This document shows positions 54,150 to 64,000 of a stretch of DNA of 64,000 nt, piece by piece. The notes beneath the pieces were generated by a model. It did not search any database. It had not been told where the DNA came from and worked only from the letters and a program-made list of their open reading frames with translations. Source of the stretch: Mauremys mutica (Eukaryota; Chordata; Testudines; Geoemydidae); contig NC_059084.1 of NCBI RefSeq assembly GCF_020497125.1, positions 32,642,203-32,706,202 on the forward strand. Reading direction: 5' to 3'. The number at the start of each line of letters is the position of its first letter. Position 1 is the first letter of the stretch. The position numbers and the translations under genes were made by a program.

Positions 54150-55433
54150 ATGGAGCCCGCTGCGATCATCGCTGCACTTATGGCCATTGTCAACTCCTCG
54201 CACCTTATCGTCCACCTCTTCCACAGTCAGCTGCTGAGAAATCGGGTGAGGAGGCTCCGGCAGCGCGGTGAGGACAGGAATTCACAGAGTGGCGCAGACC
54301 TCTCACAAAGCAGGGTACGCCGCGCCGTGGAGATCATGGTGGCAATGGGTCAAGTTCATGGTGTGGAACGGCGATTCTGGGCCCGGGAAACAAGCACGGA
54401 CTGGTGGGACCGCATAGTGCTGCAGGTCTGGGATGAATCACAGTGGCTGCGAAACTTCAGGATGCGTAAGGGCACTTTCCTTGAACTCTGTGACTTGCTG
54501 TCCCCTGCCCTGAAGCGCCAGGACACCCGGATGCGAGCAGCCCTGAGTGTGCAGAAGAGAGTGGCCATAGCCCTCTGGAAACTTGCAACGCCAGACAGCT
54601 ACCGGTCAGTAGCGAACCACTTTGGCATGGGCAAATCTACCGTTGGGGTTGCTGTGATTGAAGTAGCCCACACAATCGTTGAGCAACTTCTCTCAAAGGT
54701 AGTGACTCTCGGAAACGTCCAGGACATCATAGATGGCTTCGCCGCGATGGGATTCTCAAACTGCGGTGGGGCTATAGATGGGACTCACATCCCTATCCTG
54801 GCACCAGCCCACCAGGCCAGCGAGTACATTAACCGAAAGGGCTACTTTTCAATGGTGCTGCAAGCACTGGTAGACCATAGGGGACGTTTTACTAACATCT
54901 TCGTTGGGTGGGCGGGCAAGGTTCATGACGCGCGTGTGTTCAGGAACTCTGGTCTGTTTAAACGCCTCCAGGCAGGTACTTTCTTCCCGGACCACAAAAT
55001 AACGGTTGGGGATGTGCAGATGCCTACAGTGATCCTCGGGGACCCAGCCTACCCGCTAATGCCCTGGCTCATGAAGCCCTATACAGGCGCCTTGGACAGA
55101 GAGAAGGAACTCTTCAACTACCGGCTGAGCAAGTGCAGAATGGTGGTGGAGTGTGCTTTCGGACGTCTCAAGGGGAGATGGCGGAGCTTACTGACTCACT
55201 CGGACATCAGCGAAAAGAATATCCCCGTAGTTATTGCTGCTTGCTGTGTGCTACACAATCTCTGTGAGAGCAAGGGCGAGACCTTTTTGTCCGGATGGGA
55301 GGTTGAGGCAAATCGCCTGGCTGCAGTTTACGCTCAGCCAGACACCCGTGCCGAGAGAATATCCCAGCGGGAAGCGCTGTGTATCCGGGAGGCTTTGAAA
55401 GCAAGTTTCCTCGGAGAGCAGGGTAACCTATGA
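54150..55433 (+). CDS. Harbinger B transposase (HARBI1-like DDE nuclease)
   Basis: 427 codons from MEPAAIIAALMAIV, chosen because copy A starts the same way (MDPAQ); the frame is open for 36 more codons upstream. Residues 60-110 hold WWDRIVLQVWDE. A helix-turn-helix-like region follows (YRSVANHFGMGKSTVG). The catalytic residues are in AIDGTHIP, GDPAYPLMPWLMKPY and VVECAFGRLKGRW. CCVLHNLCE lies near the end. It should cut the element at its inverted repeats and make 3-bp TWA-type duplications, working with the Myb/SANT partner in the nucleus. It has no defects. The length is normal for the family. Confidence 0.93.
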   Translation: MEPAAIIAALMAIVNSSHLIVHLFHSQLLRNRVRRLRQRGEDRNSQSGADLSQSRVRRAVEIMVAMGQVHGVERRFWARETSTDWWDRIVLQVWDESQWLRNFRMRKGTFLELCDLLSPALKRQDTRMRAALSVQKRVAIALWKLATPDSYRSVANHFGMGKSTVGVAVIEVAHTIVEQLLSKVVTLGNVQDIIDGFAAMGFSNCGGAIDGTHIPILAPAHQASEYINRKGYFSMVLQALVDHRGRFTNIFVGWAGKVHDARVFRNSGLFKRLQAGTFFPDHKITVGDVQMPTVILGDPAYPLMPWLMKPYTGALDREKELFNYRLSKCRMVVECAFGRLKGRWRSLLTHSDISEKNIPVVIAACCVLHNLCESKGETFLSGWEVEANRLAAVYAQPDTRAERISQREALCIREALKASFLGEQGNL

Positions 55434-56314
55434 CTCTCCACTTGCTTTCAAGAGAAACTGATCCTGGGCCTGTGTCTGTATGTGTCGATTTCGATCTGCG
55501 GTTACATACCCCGTTCTCCAAGTTTCCCCCACTTCCAAAGCACGTTTTAAAGCAAATTAATTGTTACGCTCATTATTAATAAATCTTTGTTTTACTTTGC
55601 ATTTCTGTTCAGGTGTTGAAACATGGACGCATACTGTGCTGGGCACGGTGTGCACTGATGTACAGACCGCTTGTTCCATAGAGGAATGACATCCTCCTGC
55701 TCCTACATAGGTCTCTGGGGTGGGGGACGGTTGCAAGTGGTTGTGCATGAAGGGGAGGGATTGCAGGAAGGGGTGGGTTTGCAGGAAGGGGCGAGTGGTG
55801 CCTTCTTTGGATAGGGGTTTGGATGACGGCAGTGGGCTGCGGGTTTGGGCGTAGGAAGGGGTGAGGGGTGTGGGGGAAGGGTGAGTATCTGTCCGTGGAT
55901 GAGGGCTCTTGTTGGGGCTCAGGGCAGCGGAGAGGCTCGTTGCTACGGTGGAAGTGCATGGCAAGGGCAGCGTGCCTTAACATTAAGGGGGTGGCAGGCG
56001 CTAGGACCCTGGACAAGCATACACATCACAGAATGACCCGGGGCAGCATACACCACACAGAGTGACCCTGGTGCCTACTGACTGCAGTGTGTGTGTGCCC
56101 TGCAGTTGATCATGCCCCCAAGTCTGTACCCTGGTAATGTAGGCTATACCGTGCAATTATAAATCCCCTCCCCTCCCCATACACAAAAAAATCCTCTGAC
56201 ACGAAAGACGTGACCGAAACAGTGAATAACAGCAAACAGCTTTTAATAATCTAATACACAGTGGGGGGATGAAACTTGGATTTGGGACTGGGTGAGCCTG
56301 TAAGGGAAGCACTT

Positions 56315-56784
56315 CTACAAATTTATAGCGTGAGAGGTGTGTGGTACATTAGCGCTATGCAGTGGTGCAGTGACAGTTCTCACGGCCCCTACCGCCCCTC
56401 CGTCTTGTACTTTTGGGTGAGGGGGGGCAGGACTTCTTGGCGGGGGAGGGCGGTTGCAGATACACTGCAGGGGGGCTCTGTCCTCCTGCCTGCGGTCCTG
56501 CAGAACATCAACAAGGCGCCGGAGCGTGTCCGTTTGCTCCCTCATTAGCCCAAGCAGCATTTGAGTCGCCTGCTGGTCTTCCTGCCGCCACCTATCCTCC
56601 CGTTCGATGTGTGTGCGATGCTGTTGACATAGGGTCTCCCTCCACTGTCTCTGCTCTGCCGCCTCGGCTCTGGAGCAGGCCATCAGTTCCGCGAACATCT
56701 CGTCCCTAGTCTTTTTCTTTCGCCGCCTAATCTGCGCCAGCCTCTGCGAGGGGGATGCCGGGGCAGTCCGGGAAAGAGCCGAAG
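56315..56784 (-). CDS. Harbinger B Myb/SANT-like protein, exon 2
   Basis: The acceptor CCCATCACACAG precedes a phase-1 exon with SPSQRLAQIRRRKKKTRDEM, then a charged coiled coil (REDRWRQEDQQATQML, LMREQTDTLRRLVDVL) and a proline-rich tail. The RRRKKK cluster is a likely nuclear signal, and the coil may mediate self-association. It joins exon 1 in frame. Confidence 0.85.
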
Positions 56785-57248
56785 CTGTGTGATGGGAAAA
56801 GTAAGTGATTTCCTTGAACAGATACATGTTTGCGAACAGTGAACACAGTCTAGTCAGTTTCTCTGAACAAGACCATACAGGGCAACAAGTCTCACGAGAT
56901 CTCAGGACAAGTTCGAGATTTCGGAATACGCTCTCATTGGCTGCGGCATTGCACAGGAGAGTGGACAAGTGGGGAGAGACAGCTGAATCCGTCTAGCAGA
57001 CAGTCCTGGTAAGCCTTACAGTACATTCTGCTTATCAGTTAATGGATAGCTGTGCCCTCCCGCTAAAGGCAATCTGGAAATCATATACTCTGACCCTTTT
57101 CCAGCCACTCCCGCCAGTGCACGGGAAAGATCAATGTATGCTTTTCCTATGTGGCCTACAACACGCGGCTGTTAAGCGAGGGTCATTGTTATGCAAAGTA
57201 AAAGTCAACCATTCACAACAGTAACAATATACTAATTGCCCTAATTAG

Positions 57249-57551
57249 ATGCAGCATTTCATGAACGAGAACACCCTGAGGCGGGTCCCTCGGAGTCACA
57301 AAGAGTGGATGCTAAGGGAAGCCCTGCAGAGACCAGGACCATATGCGGCCATGCTTGTGGAGGCGATGATTCCCATGTACATAAGGATGTCCTGGCGTGG
57401 AAGAGTGTGCTTCCACGGAGCACCCAACAAGGCACCTCTCCCCAGGAACCTCCTGCGGAGGCTTTTCGAGGACCTCTATGAGACCTTTCTTGAACTGTCC
57501 CTGGAGGATTATTGTTCAATCCCTATATGTGTGGACCTACTTTTCATATAG
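57249..57551 (+). CDS. Harbinger B third conserved frame, function unknown
   Basis: A 100-codon open frame on the transposase strand, lying inside the Myb gene's intron. It starts MQHFMNENTLRRVPRSHKEW and contains RPGPYAAML, EAMIPMYI, WRGRVCFHG, LPRNLLRRLF and ETFLELSLEDY. It aligns gaplessly with the frame at 20019-20312 of copy A over 97 residues (about 56 identical). An AG at 57253-57254 sits at the same alignment position as an AG in copy A, so it may be a phase-0 exon. An in-frame TAG lies just before the first ATG, so it may instead start there. The family is unknown to me. Confidence 0.7.
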   Translation: MQHFMNENTLRRVPRSHKEWMLREALQRPGPYAAMLVEAMIPMYIRMSWRGRVCFHGAPNKAPLPRNLLRRLFEDLYETFLELSLEDYCSIPICVDLLFI

Positions 57552-57639
57552 TTTTTCATTGAAAATTTTATATATAGTATTTCTATTTTTTTATACCTGT
57601 TTTATAAAAAATAAATGTTTACATGTTTATAGCACTTAC

Positions 57640-58216
57640 CGCCTGATCCTTCCCCTGATTCAGAGTCCGGGTTAACGGCCGGGGAGGGTTGGTAGGGGAT
57701 CTCTGTGAGGGTGATGAAGAGATCCTGGCTGTCAGGGAAAGCGGTATTGTGTTCGCTGTCGCCTGCGCCGTCCTCCACAGACCCTTCCTCATCTTCCCCA
57801 TCGGCGAACATCGAGGAGGAACTGTCCAGGTTCACTATGCCATCCACTGAGTCCACGGTCACTGGTGGGGCAGTGGTGGCAGACCCACCTAGAATGGCAT
57901 GCAGTGCCTCGTAGAAGCGGCATGTCTGGGGCTGGGCTCCGGAGCGTCCGTTTGCCGCTCTGACTTTTTGGTAGCCTTGTCTCAGGTCCTTGATTTTCAC
58001 ACGGCACTGCATTGCATCCCGGCTGTATCCTTTCTCTATCATTGCTTTGGAGACCTTCTCGAAGGTCTTTGCATTCCGCTTGTTGGAGCGCAGCTCCGAC
58101 AGCACAGACTCCTCGCCCCACACACCGATCAGATCCAGGACTTCCCGGTCTGTCCATGCTGGGGACCTCTTTCTATTCTTGGATTGGCCGGACTCCTCTG
58201 CTGGAGAGCTCTGCAT
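57640..58216 (-). CDS. Harbinger B Myb/SANT-like protein, exon 1
   Basis: The ATG at 58216 opens MQSSPAEESGQSKNRKRSPA, then a trihelix-type domain with WTDREVLDLIGVWGE, VSKAMIEKGYSRDAMQCRVK and QGYQKVRAANGRSG. An acidic region (FADGEDEEGSVEDG) and LTEIPYQPSP follow. It ends in phase 1 at the donor GTAAGT. The frame would otherwise read on into the intron to a stop at 57602. It probably binds the element's ends and recruits the transposase, as known for Harbinger. Confidence 0.88.
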
Positions 58217-58689
58217 CGTTGCAGGTGCTGCGGAGCTCGCCCCGATGTCCAGCCAGGACGTCAGATTCAAAGTGCCCAGACAGGAAAAGGAATTCAAATT
58301 TTCCCGGGGCATTTCCTGTGTGGCTGGTCAGAGAATCCAAGCTCCGACTGCTGTCCAGAGCGTCAACAGAGTGGTGCAGTGTGGGATAGCTCCCGGAACT
58401 ACTAAGTTCGATTTGCATCCACACCTAGCCTAATTCGAGCTAGCCATGTCGAATTTAGCGTTACTCCACCTGTCGGGGTGGAGTACCGAATTCGAACTAA
58501 AGAGCCCTCTAGTTCGAATTAAATGGCTTCCTGGTGTGGACGGTTGAGCGGTTAGTTCGAATTAACGCTGCTAAATTCGATTTAAAGTCCTAGTGTAGAC
58601 CAGGCCTTATACATTTAACAATCACTTTGATCTATATTAATACACAAGTGAATTGGCCTGGGGCTTCAGCCTGAGCTGGCACCTGTTCT

Positions 58690-60245
58690 GCCAGCGTCAG
58701 AGCCAGTACTTGTAAACTGTAATCAAGTCACCCCTTAACCTTTAAGCTAAATAGATTGAGTTTCTTGAGTCTATCATGCTAAAGCATGTTTTCTAATCCT
58801 TTAACCATTCCCATGGCTCGTCTCTAAACCATCGCCAATTTATCAACATCCTTCTTGAATTGTGGGCACCAGAACTGAACACAATATTCCAGCAGCAGTT
58901 GTACCAATGCCAAATACTGGAGTAAAATTACCTCTTGATTCCTACTCAGGATTGCTGTTTATGCATCCCAGGCTCGCATTAGCTTTTTTGGCCACAGCGT
59001 CACACAGCTAACTCATTTTCAGCTGATTATCCACCACAATCCTCAAATTTTGTTCAGTGTCACTGTTTCCCAGGATAGAGTCCCCCATCCTATATTGATG
59101 ACCTACATTCTTTGTTCCTAGTATTAAAATACATATTGTTTGCTTCTGCCCAGTTTACCAAGTGATCCAGATAATCACTGTGAATCAGTGACCTGTCCTC
59201 TTCATTATTTATCATTCCGCCCAATTTTTGTATCATCTGCAAACTTTATGAGTGATGATTTTATGTTTTCTTCCAGGTTACTGAAAAAATGTTAAATAGT
59301 GTAGGGCCATGAACACTTCCTTGTGGCATCCGGCTGGAAATATTCCTGCTCAGTGATGATTTGGTGTTTACAGTTACATTTTGAGACCTGTCACTTAGCC
59401 AGTTTTTAATCCATTTAATTTGTCATGATAATTTTATACTGTTCCACAGTAGTTCATTAAATATATTGTGCAGTACCAAGTCAAACACCTTAAACATTCT
59501 AAGTTTATGATGTCAGGGCTATTACCTTTATCAACCAAACTTGTAATATCCTCACAAACAGGGCCAGCTCTACTGTTTTCGCCGCCCCAAGCAGTGCGCC
59601 GAATTGCCACTGTGGAAGGTGGGGGCAGTCCGTGTGCTGTTAGGGTGGCATGCGCGTTTCCACGGGGGCAGCAATTCGGCAGAAGCTTCTGTCTTCAGCC
59701 AGAAGACAGAAGCTGCGCCACCACGGACAGCTGAACATAGAAGCTGCCGCCGAATTGCCGCCACCGCGGAAACACAGGTGCCTCCCTAAGGGCACACGGA
59801 CTGCACCCACCGTCCGTGGCGGCAATTCAGCGCGCTGCTTGGGGACAAAAACACAGGGACTGCCACCCCTTGCAGATTGCCGCCCCAAGCACCTGCTTGG
59901 AATGCTGGTGCCTGGAGGCGGCCCTGCTCACAAAAAAGATAAAGTTAGTGTGACAGGATCTATTTTCCATAAACCCATGTTGGTTTGTGTTAATTACATT
60001 ACCCTCCTTTAATTCTTTATTAATTGAGTTCCTTATCAGCCACTCTTTTATCTTGCCTGGGATTAATGTCAGGCTGACATGCCTTTAATTACCCAGGTCA
60101 TCTCATTTAGCCTTTTTAAAAATAAGCAAAACATTAGCTTTCTTCCAGTCTTCCAGAACTTCTCCAGTGCTCCAAGAATTATTGAAAGAGCTCCTCAGCC
60201 AGCTCATTTAAAACTCTTGGAAGCAAATTATCTGGACCTGGCGTA
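58690..60245 (-). mobile_element. Old CR1-clade LINE, decayed, with nested hAT
   Basis: Plus text such as AACATCCTTCTTGAATTGTG, TTGTATCATCTGCAAACTTT, CATCCGGCTGGAAATATTCC and AACACCTTAAACATT follows CR1 ORF2 from C-terminus back to the fingers domain. Many frame breaks and substitutions make it clearly older than the other CR1 copies. A hAT splits it at 59559-59926. Confidence 0.8.
59559..59926. mobile_element. hAT MITE, 368 bp, perfect CTCACAAA duplication
   Basis: CTCACAAA lies at 59551-59558 and 59927-59934. The ends CAGGGCCAGCTC and, from the right read inward, CAGGGCCGCCTCCAGGCACC match the family at 30696. The body is rich in GAATTGCCGCC-like blocks. Confidence 0.95.
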
Positions 60246-60924
60246 ACAGGCAGTACTCATTCCCCTAAAACACCATGTGAGCTTCTGAAGAAGCAGTGGG
60301 TTATAATGATACAAACTAACTCTATGAAGAGGTACTAAAACCCTATGTAATGCAATAACTTTTAATATTTGAAAATAGTTCTTGGTCTTGTTGAGTATCT
60401 GAGCTGAGAGGCAGTCCACACTATGCATTTCCTGAGGGTCAGAGCCATAGATTAAATTTTTTGTAAGGTATCATTACAAAGCTTATAATCTACTGAGTGT
60501 GTTCATCCTATTTGTTTGCATGTATTATGTCTATATCTGGAGTTAGAAGAATAAGATATAAACTTGTATTACTGATGTAAACATATTAAGTGGAAGCCAT
60601 TAAGGGTGCTTCAGAATCAATGAACTATAAATGGCTCTGTTTACTTGCAAATCTTCCTGTGTATGTGTGGGCCAGCCCAGGAAGAATGGAGGCTGGGCTC
60701 TCACAGGACATGTGATCATGTCACCTGATACTGGAATCCATCTTAAATCTGGTACTTTTCCATTTAGAAGGAGGGGTGGGGACCCAGAGAGACAAAAGAT
60801 TCCAACCTTGTGCCAAAGGGTCCCAGTCATGAGAAAGCTCCTATTTACCATCTAAGATGGCTGCTGGAACTAACAAGGACTGTACCCACACTAGGAAGAA
60901 CTCTAATCTGTGAAAGAAGCTTCT

Positions 60925-61100
60925 TCATAGAATCTCAGGGTTGGAAGGGACCTCAGGAGATCATCTAGTCCAACCCCCTGCTCAAAGCAGGACCAGTCCC
61001 CAGATATTTACCCCAGTTCCCCAAATGGCCCCCTCAAGGATTGAACTCATAACCCTGGGTTTAGCAGGCCAAAGCTCAAACCACCGAGCTATCCCTCCCC
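60925..61100 (-). mobile_element. tRNA-derived SINE with CR1-type tail, nested in an LTR
   Basis: On minus it begins GGGGAGGGATAGCTCGGTGG (A box at 61081-61091). The B-box region GGTTATGAGTTCAATCC follows, and it ends with the CR1 tail and ATTCTATGA. It is the same family as 5608-5793. Confidence 0.88.
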
Positions 61101-61127
61101 TCAGAGATGTTATTGGAACATCTCTGA
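61101..61127. repeat. Small perfect inverted repeat at the SINE/LTR junction
   Basis: TCAGAGATGTT, spacer ATTGG, then AACATCTCTGA: two perfect 11-bp arms directly after the SINE head. The right arm is normal LTR text. The left arm looks added. Confidence 0.85.
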
Positions 61128-61669
61128 GGGTGAGAAACTACCTGTAACCAATTTCTTAACATATTAAGCTTAGACTTGCGTGTTTTGTTTTATTTTGCTT
61201 TGTGACTTACTTTGTTCTGTCTGTTATTACTTGAAACCACTTAAATCCTACTTTTTATACTTAATAAAATCACTTTTGTTTATTAATAAACCCAGAGTAA
61301 GTGATTAATACCTGGGGAAGCAAACAGCTGTGCATACCTCTCCATCAGTGATATAGAGGGCAAACAATTTATGAATTTACCTGTATAAGCTTTATACAGA
61401 GTAAAACAGATTTATTTGGGATTTGGATCCCATTGGGAGCTGGGTGTCTGGGTGCTGGAGGCAGGTAACCTGCTAAACTGTTTTCACTTAAAGCCTGCAG
61501 CTTTGGGGGCATAGTCTAGACCTGGGTCTGTGTTGCAACAGGCTAGCGTGTCTGGCTCAACAAGGCAGGGTTCTGGAGTCCCAAGCTGGCAGGGAAAATG
61601 GGCTCAGAGGTAATTTCAGCACATCAGGTTACAGTCCCCAGGGGACCTCTGTGACTGAACCTGTCACAG

Positions 61670-64000
61670 GATGTTTTTCCAGTCTAGCCATCCTTGCTGT
61701 TTGAATGTTGTGTTCTAAGTCACCTGTGTGAAACTCCCTGGTGTTCTACACAGTTCCTATCTCTGTTTCTCATTCTAGGATCTTTTGGAGCTGTCAGGGC
61801 CTGTCTCAGCCAGGAGAACAGGCCTCTGGACTGCCTCATCCATGGTGCCCAGCCAGTTCCCCATCCCCCACAAGGAGCCACCTGAAGGCTGGGAGGAACA
61901 GGGGATGACTGCCAGGTGGTGGTGCATATGGGCCTAAGTGTTCTTCTTTGGGGCTGATTTAGATGGAAACAGAGCCCATACTGTGCCCCATGCTGATGTT
62001 TCTGCTGTGTCCTTTCTATTTCAGCGCTGTGGGGTGCTGTAGGCCATTCCTGAAGAACATGTGTTTCTCTCACAATCAATTCACACTCAGTCCAGTCTTG
62101 CTATTGGCCATTCACTGGAAAAGCAGACGCCATAACTCCCGGGCTCACCACAAGCAAACTGTACTGCCATCCCATGTTTCTCGCTTCTCCAAATTCTCAT
62201 AGGCTGCTCCTTGGATTTCTTGCTGTCTGTCTGGTTCTGTATCCTGCCTTCCTTTGTGTATCTCTCTGTCTCTCTCACACACAGACTCCTCAGCAAAAAG
62301 CCCTCTACCCCCACAGTCCAGAACTCCTGGGGGGGGGCTCACAATCTCTTTTTATCTTAGGTGAAGGCTTGTGATAAATTAACATAACTGTAAGGATAAA
62401 TTAAAGGCTTATCACTCTCAGCAAGGTTTTAACTCAACCCATAACAAGGTTTTACCCAGTTCATAACAGTGCTATAGAGCTGTGTCATTCACACAGTGAT
62501 GACACCAGAGTCTACCTCCTCTCACTGTCTCCTATAACATCCTCACACACAGCAGGAGGGGTGAAGGTCACCTCTCTGTGGAACCCCACAAGGGCAAATG
62601 TGCACTTTCTTGGGTAGCTCTCAGCAACACATCTGCTTCTGATAGTCAGACCCTGCCCCCACACTAGATGATCTCGTTTGCACACATGAATGTACTTGGT
62701 ATAAAATAGAAGGTCAGGAAGGTTGAAGCACCATATATGAGAAAACATTTTCCAGATTTCAGCTTCCTCCAAGGTAATATGCAAGTGTAATTAAAACAGA
62801 ACTTGGAAATACAGAGTACAGTACTCCATTCAAAGTGTGTTGTAGGAGCTGAACTCCCTTCATTGATAGTTTTCCAAAACACACAGCTGCAATAATCTTT
62901 ATCCAGGAGCAGGGAATAAATTAAGTCTAAACACCTCCTGTGCATATAGTGCTTTTCAGTGTAAAGCACCGTGCCCCGTCTAACCTCTTGCTGGGAATGG
63001 AAAGCTGCAAGAGGCACAAATGGAAAACCTCTCTGACCAGCAAACATTTTCTTCTTCAAAAAGCACACAAATGAGAAGAAAAACGCATGAAGTAAAGGCA
63101 GCTGAACTACTGTGGTGTCTTGTTCCTGTAGCTGTCTGCTCCAGCCTTCAAGGCTCCCAACTGGGCATAGTGCCAAAGTACATTCAGAAGTGGGCATGTG
63201 GGGAGAGGATGCCAGGGCAACATGGGGAGCAGGCAGTAGCAAATGGAACAACCACAGATGAGCAGCTAAGGTAAACAAATATGGTTGTTTACCATTTCGT
63301 TGGACAGAAGCAGAACCTGCCAAGAGATGTAATGGTGGGTCCCAATTTCCATTCTAACCTTGTGTTTTTCACTTCCTCCAACTTTCCTGAAGCATTCATT
63401 TTGGGGGTTAAAGTTTTGAAGGCTTAGCCTCAAATGACTTGGTAAGGTGTGCCAGAGGGGACCCTGCTCTGATCAGTACATATGGTAATGAGCATGGTAT
63501 AACAATCTAAATAGAATAAAATCCATCTTTGCTTCATCCCCAACTGCAGAGTTTGTAAGGGGTGCAAGAGAGGAGCAGATCAGGGAGTCAAGTGGTTTCT
63601 AGCTAAGTGATTCCAGTTTATAGAGTTAATCGCACCATTTGTAGGTTTTTGAAAACAAGCACAGTCTCAAAGTCCTTGTAAACAATGCTCCATTTGTTGT
63701 TGTTGTTTTTTTAATATAAACTTCCATCTTAGGAAGCCGGCAGTATTAAGTACAGTACTCACACAGGCCCTGTAAGTTGATTATACAACATAATGGAGAG
63801 ACAGTAACCTCTTTCAATAGTTAATAATGCAGCAAGCTTCCATTAAAAGTCCTAGTTTAGCCCTCCTATAACTCTGCCTTAAAAAACTGGTTTGACCTGA
63901 ACATTGCCAGGTTTACTCTGCAGGCCAAAGAATGTTTCTGCTAAGCATGAATAAAATTTGGGATCTTCCAAAGCACTTCACCCCCAATTCATAGTCAATT
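61670..64000. other. Intergenic sequence, nothing recognised
   Basis: No host exon, repeat terminus or RNA gene is clear. The 219-codon minus frame at 62664-63323 has no motif I trust and no splice or start context that argues for a gene. Confidence 0.35.

Larger units (their letters stand above)
53773..58606. mobile_element. PIF/Harbinger transposon copy B, apparently intact
   Basis: This is a 4834-bp element with TTA on both sides (53770-53772, 58607-58609). The inverted ends are GGCCTTGTCTACACTA and, from the right read inward, GGCCTGGTCTACACTA. It carries an open transposase on plus (54150-55433), a third frame on plus (57249-57551), and a two-exon Myb/SANT gene on minus (58216-57640, 56784-56315). 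All are without stops. It may be transposition-competent or only recently inactive. Confidence 0.95.
60462..61668 (+). mobile_element. Solo LTR with nested SINE
   Basis: It starts TGTAAGGTATCATTACAAAG and ends GTGACTGAACCTGTCACA. AATAAA poly(A) signals occur near 61264 and 61285. I know the phrase GACTTGCGTGTTTTGTTTTA from turtle LTRs. No internal coding region adjoins it. A tRNA-type SINE interrupts it at 60925-61100. Confidence 0.65.

Noticed and set aside
62664..63323. 219-codon minus frame as a host gene
   Set aside because: No recognisable domain, signal or splice context, and composition like the surrounding non-coding DNA.
1..64000. CRISPR arrays, operons, phage or plasmid genes
   Set aside because: Introns, LINEs, SINEs and CpG features show vertebrate nuclear DNA. 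The only tandem repeats are minisatellites.

Overview
This is vertebrate nuclear DNA, almost certainly from a cryptodiran turtle. Three signs point there: CR1 LINEs dominate, there are tRNA-derived SINEs of the Cry I type, and there are full-length Harbinger, hAT, Penelope and Gmr1-like Gypsy elements of reptile type. There is no bacterial, phage or CRISPR content. Most long open frames are decayed mobile elements or shadows of GC-rich repeats.

One host gene is recognisable: the 5' half of UQCC1 (the complex III assembly factor related to yeast Cbp3), on the minus strand. Exon 1 (MAALVRAV) lies in a CpG island at about 31.25 kb. Exon 2 is at 26154-26258, exon 3 at 25096-25200, exon 4 at 18097-18204 and exon 5 at 15194-15266. 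Every junction from exon 1 to exon 5 is phase 0 with GT/AG signals. Exons 2 and 3 are both 105 nt and resemble each other without gaps, so they look like an old tandem exon duplication. The remaining exons should lie beyond the left edge of the window.

The introns and the upstream flank are layered with transposons. 1-18 kb: a LINE with inverted halves, hAT and Tigger-like elements, SINEs, and a Penelope-like element split by a 2.3 kb CR1. 18.98-23.24 kb: a decayed autonomous PIF/Harbinger in UQCC1 intron 3. 23-31 kb: CR1 and hAT pieces. 31-37.9 kb: Penelope, L2-like, CR1 and LTR pieces. 37,993-47,154: a Gmr1-like Gypsy element with two 683-bp LTRs and a 4-bp target duplication. Its integrase precedes its reverse transcriptase and its capsid is SCAN-like. 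It was later hit by a solo LTR, a 1.8 kb hAT and a CR1. 48.8-53.5 kb: several hATs with 8-bp duplications and a Harbinger MITE inside a Penelope fragment. 53,773-58,606: a second Harbinger with an open transposase and an open two-exon Myb/SANT gene. 58.7-61.7 kb: an old CR1 with a nested hAT, then an LTR with a nested SINE.

The most interesting pattern is in the two Harbingers. Besides the DDE transposase and the Myb/SANT protein, both carry a third conserved reading frame (about 97 residues, about 56 identical). It sits antisense in the intron of the Myb/SANT gene, on the transposase strand, with a potential splice acceptor at the same alignment position in both copies. I do not recognise its fold or function.
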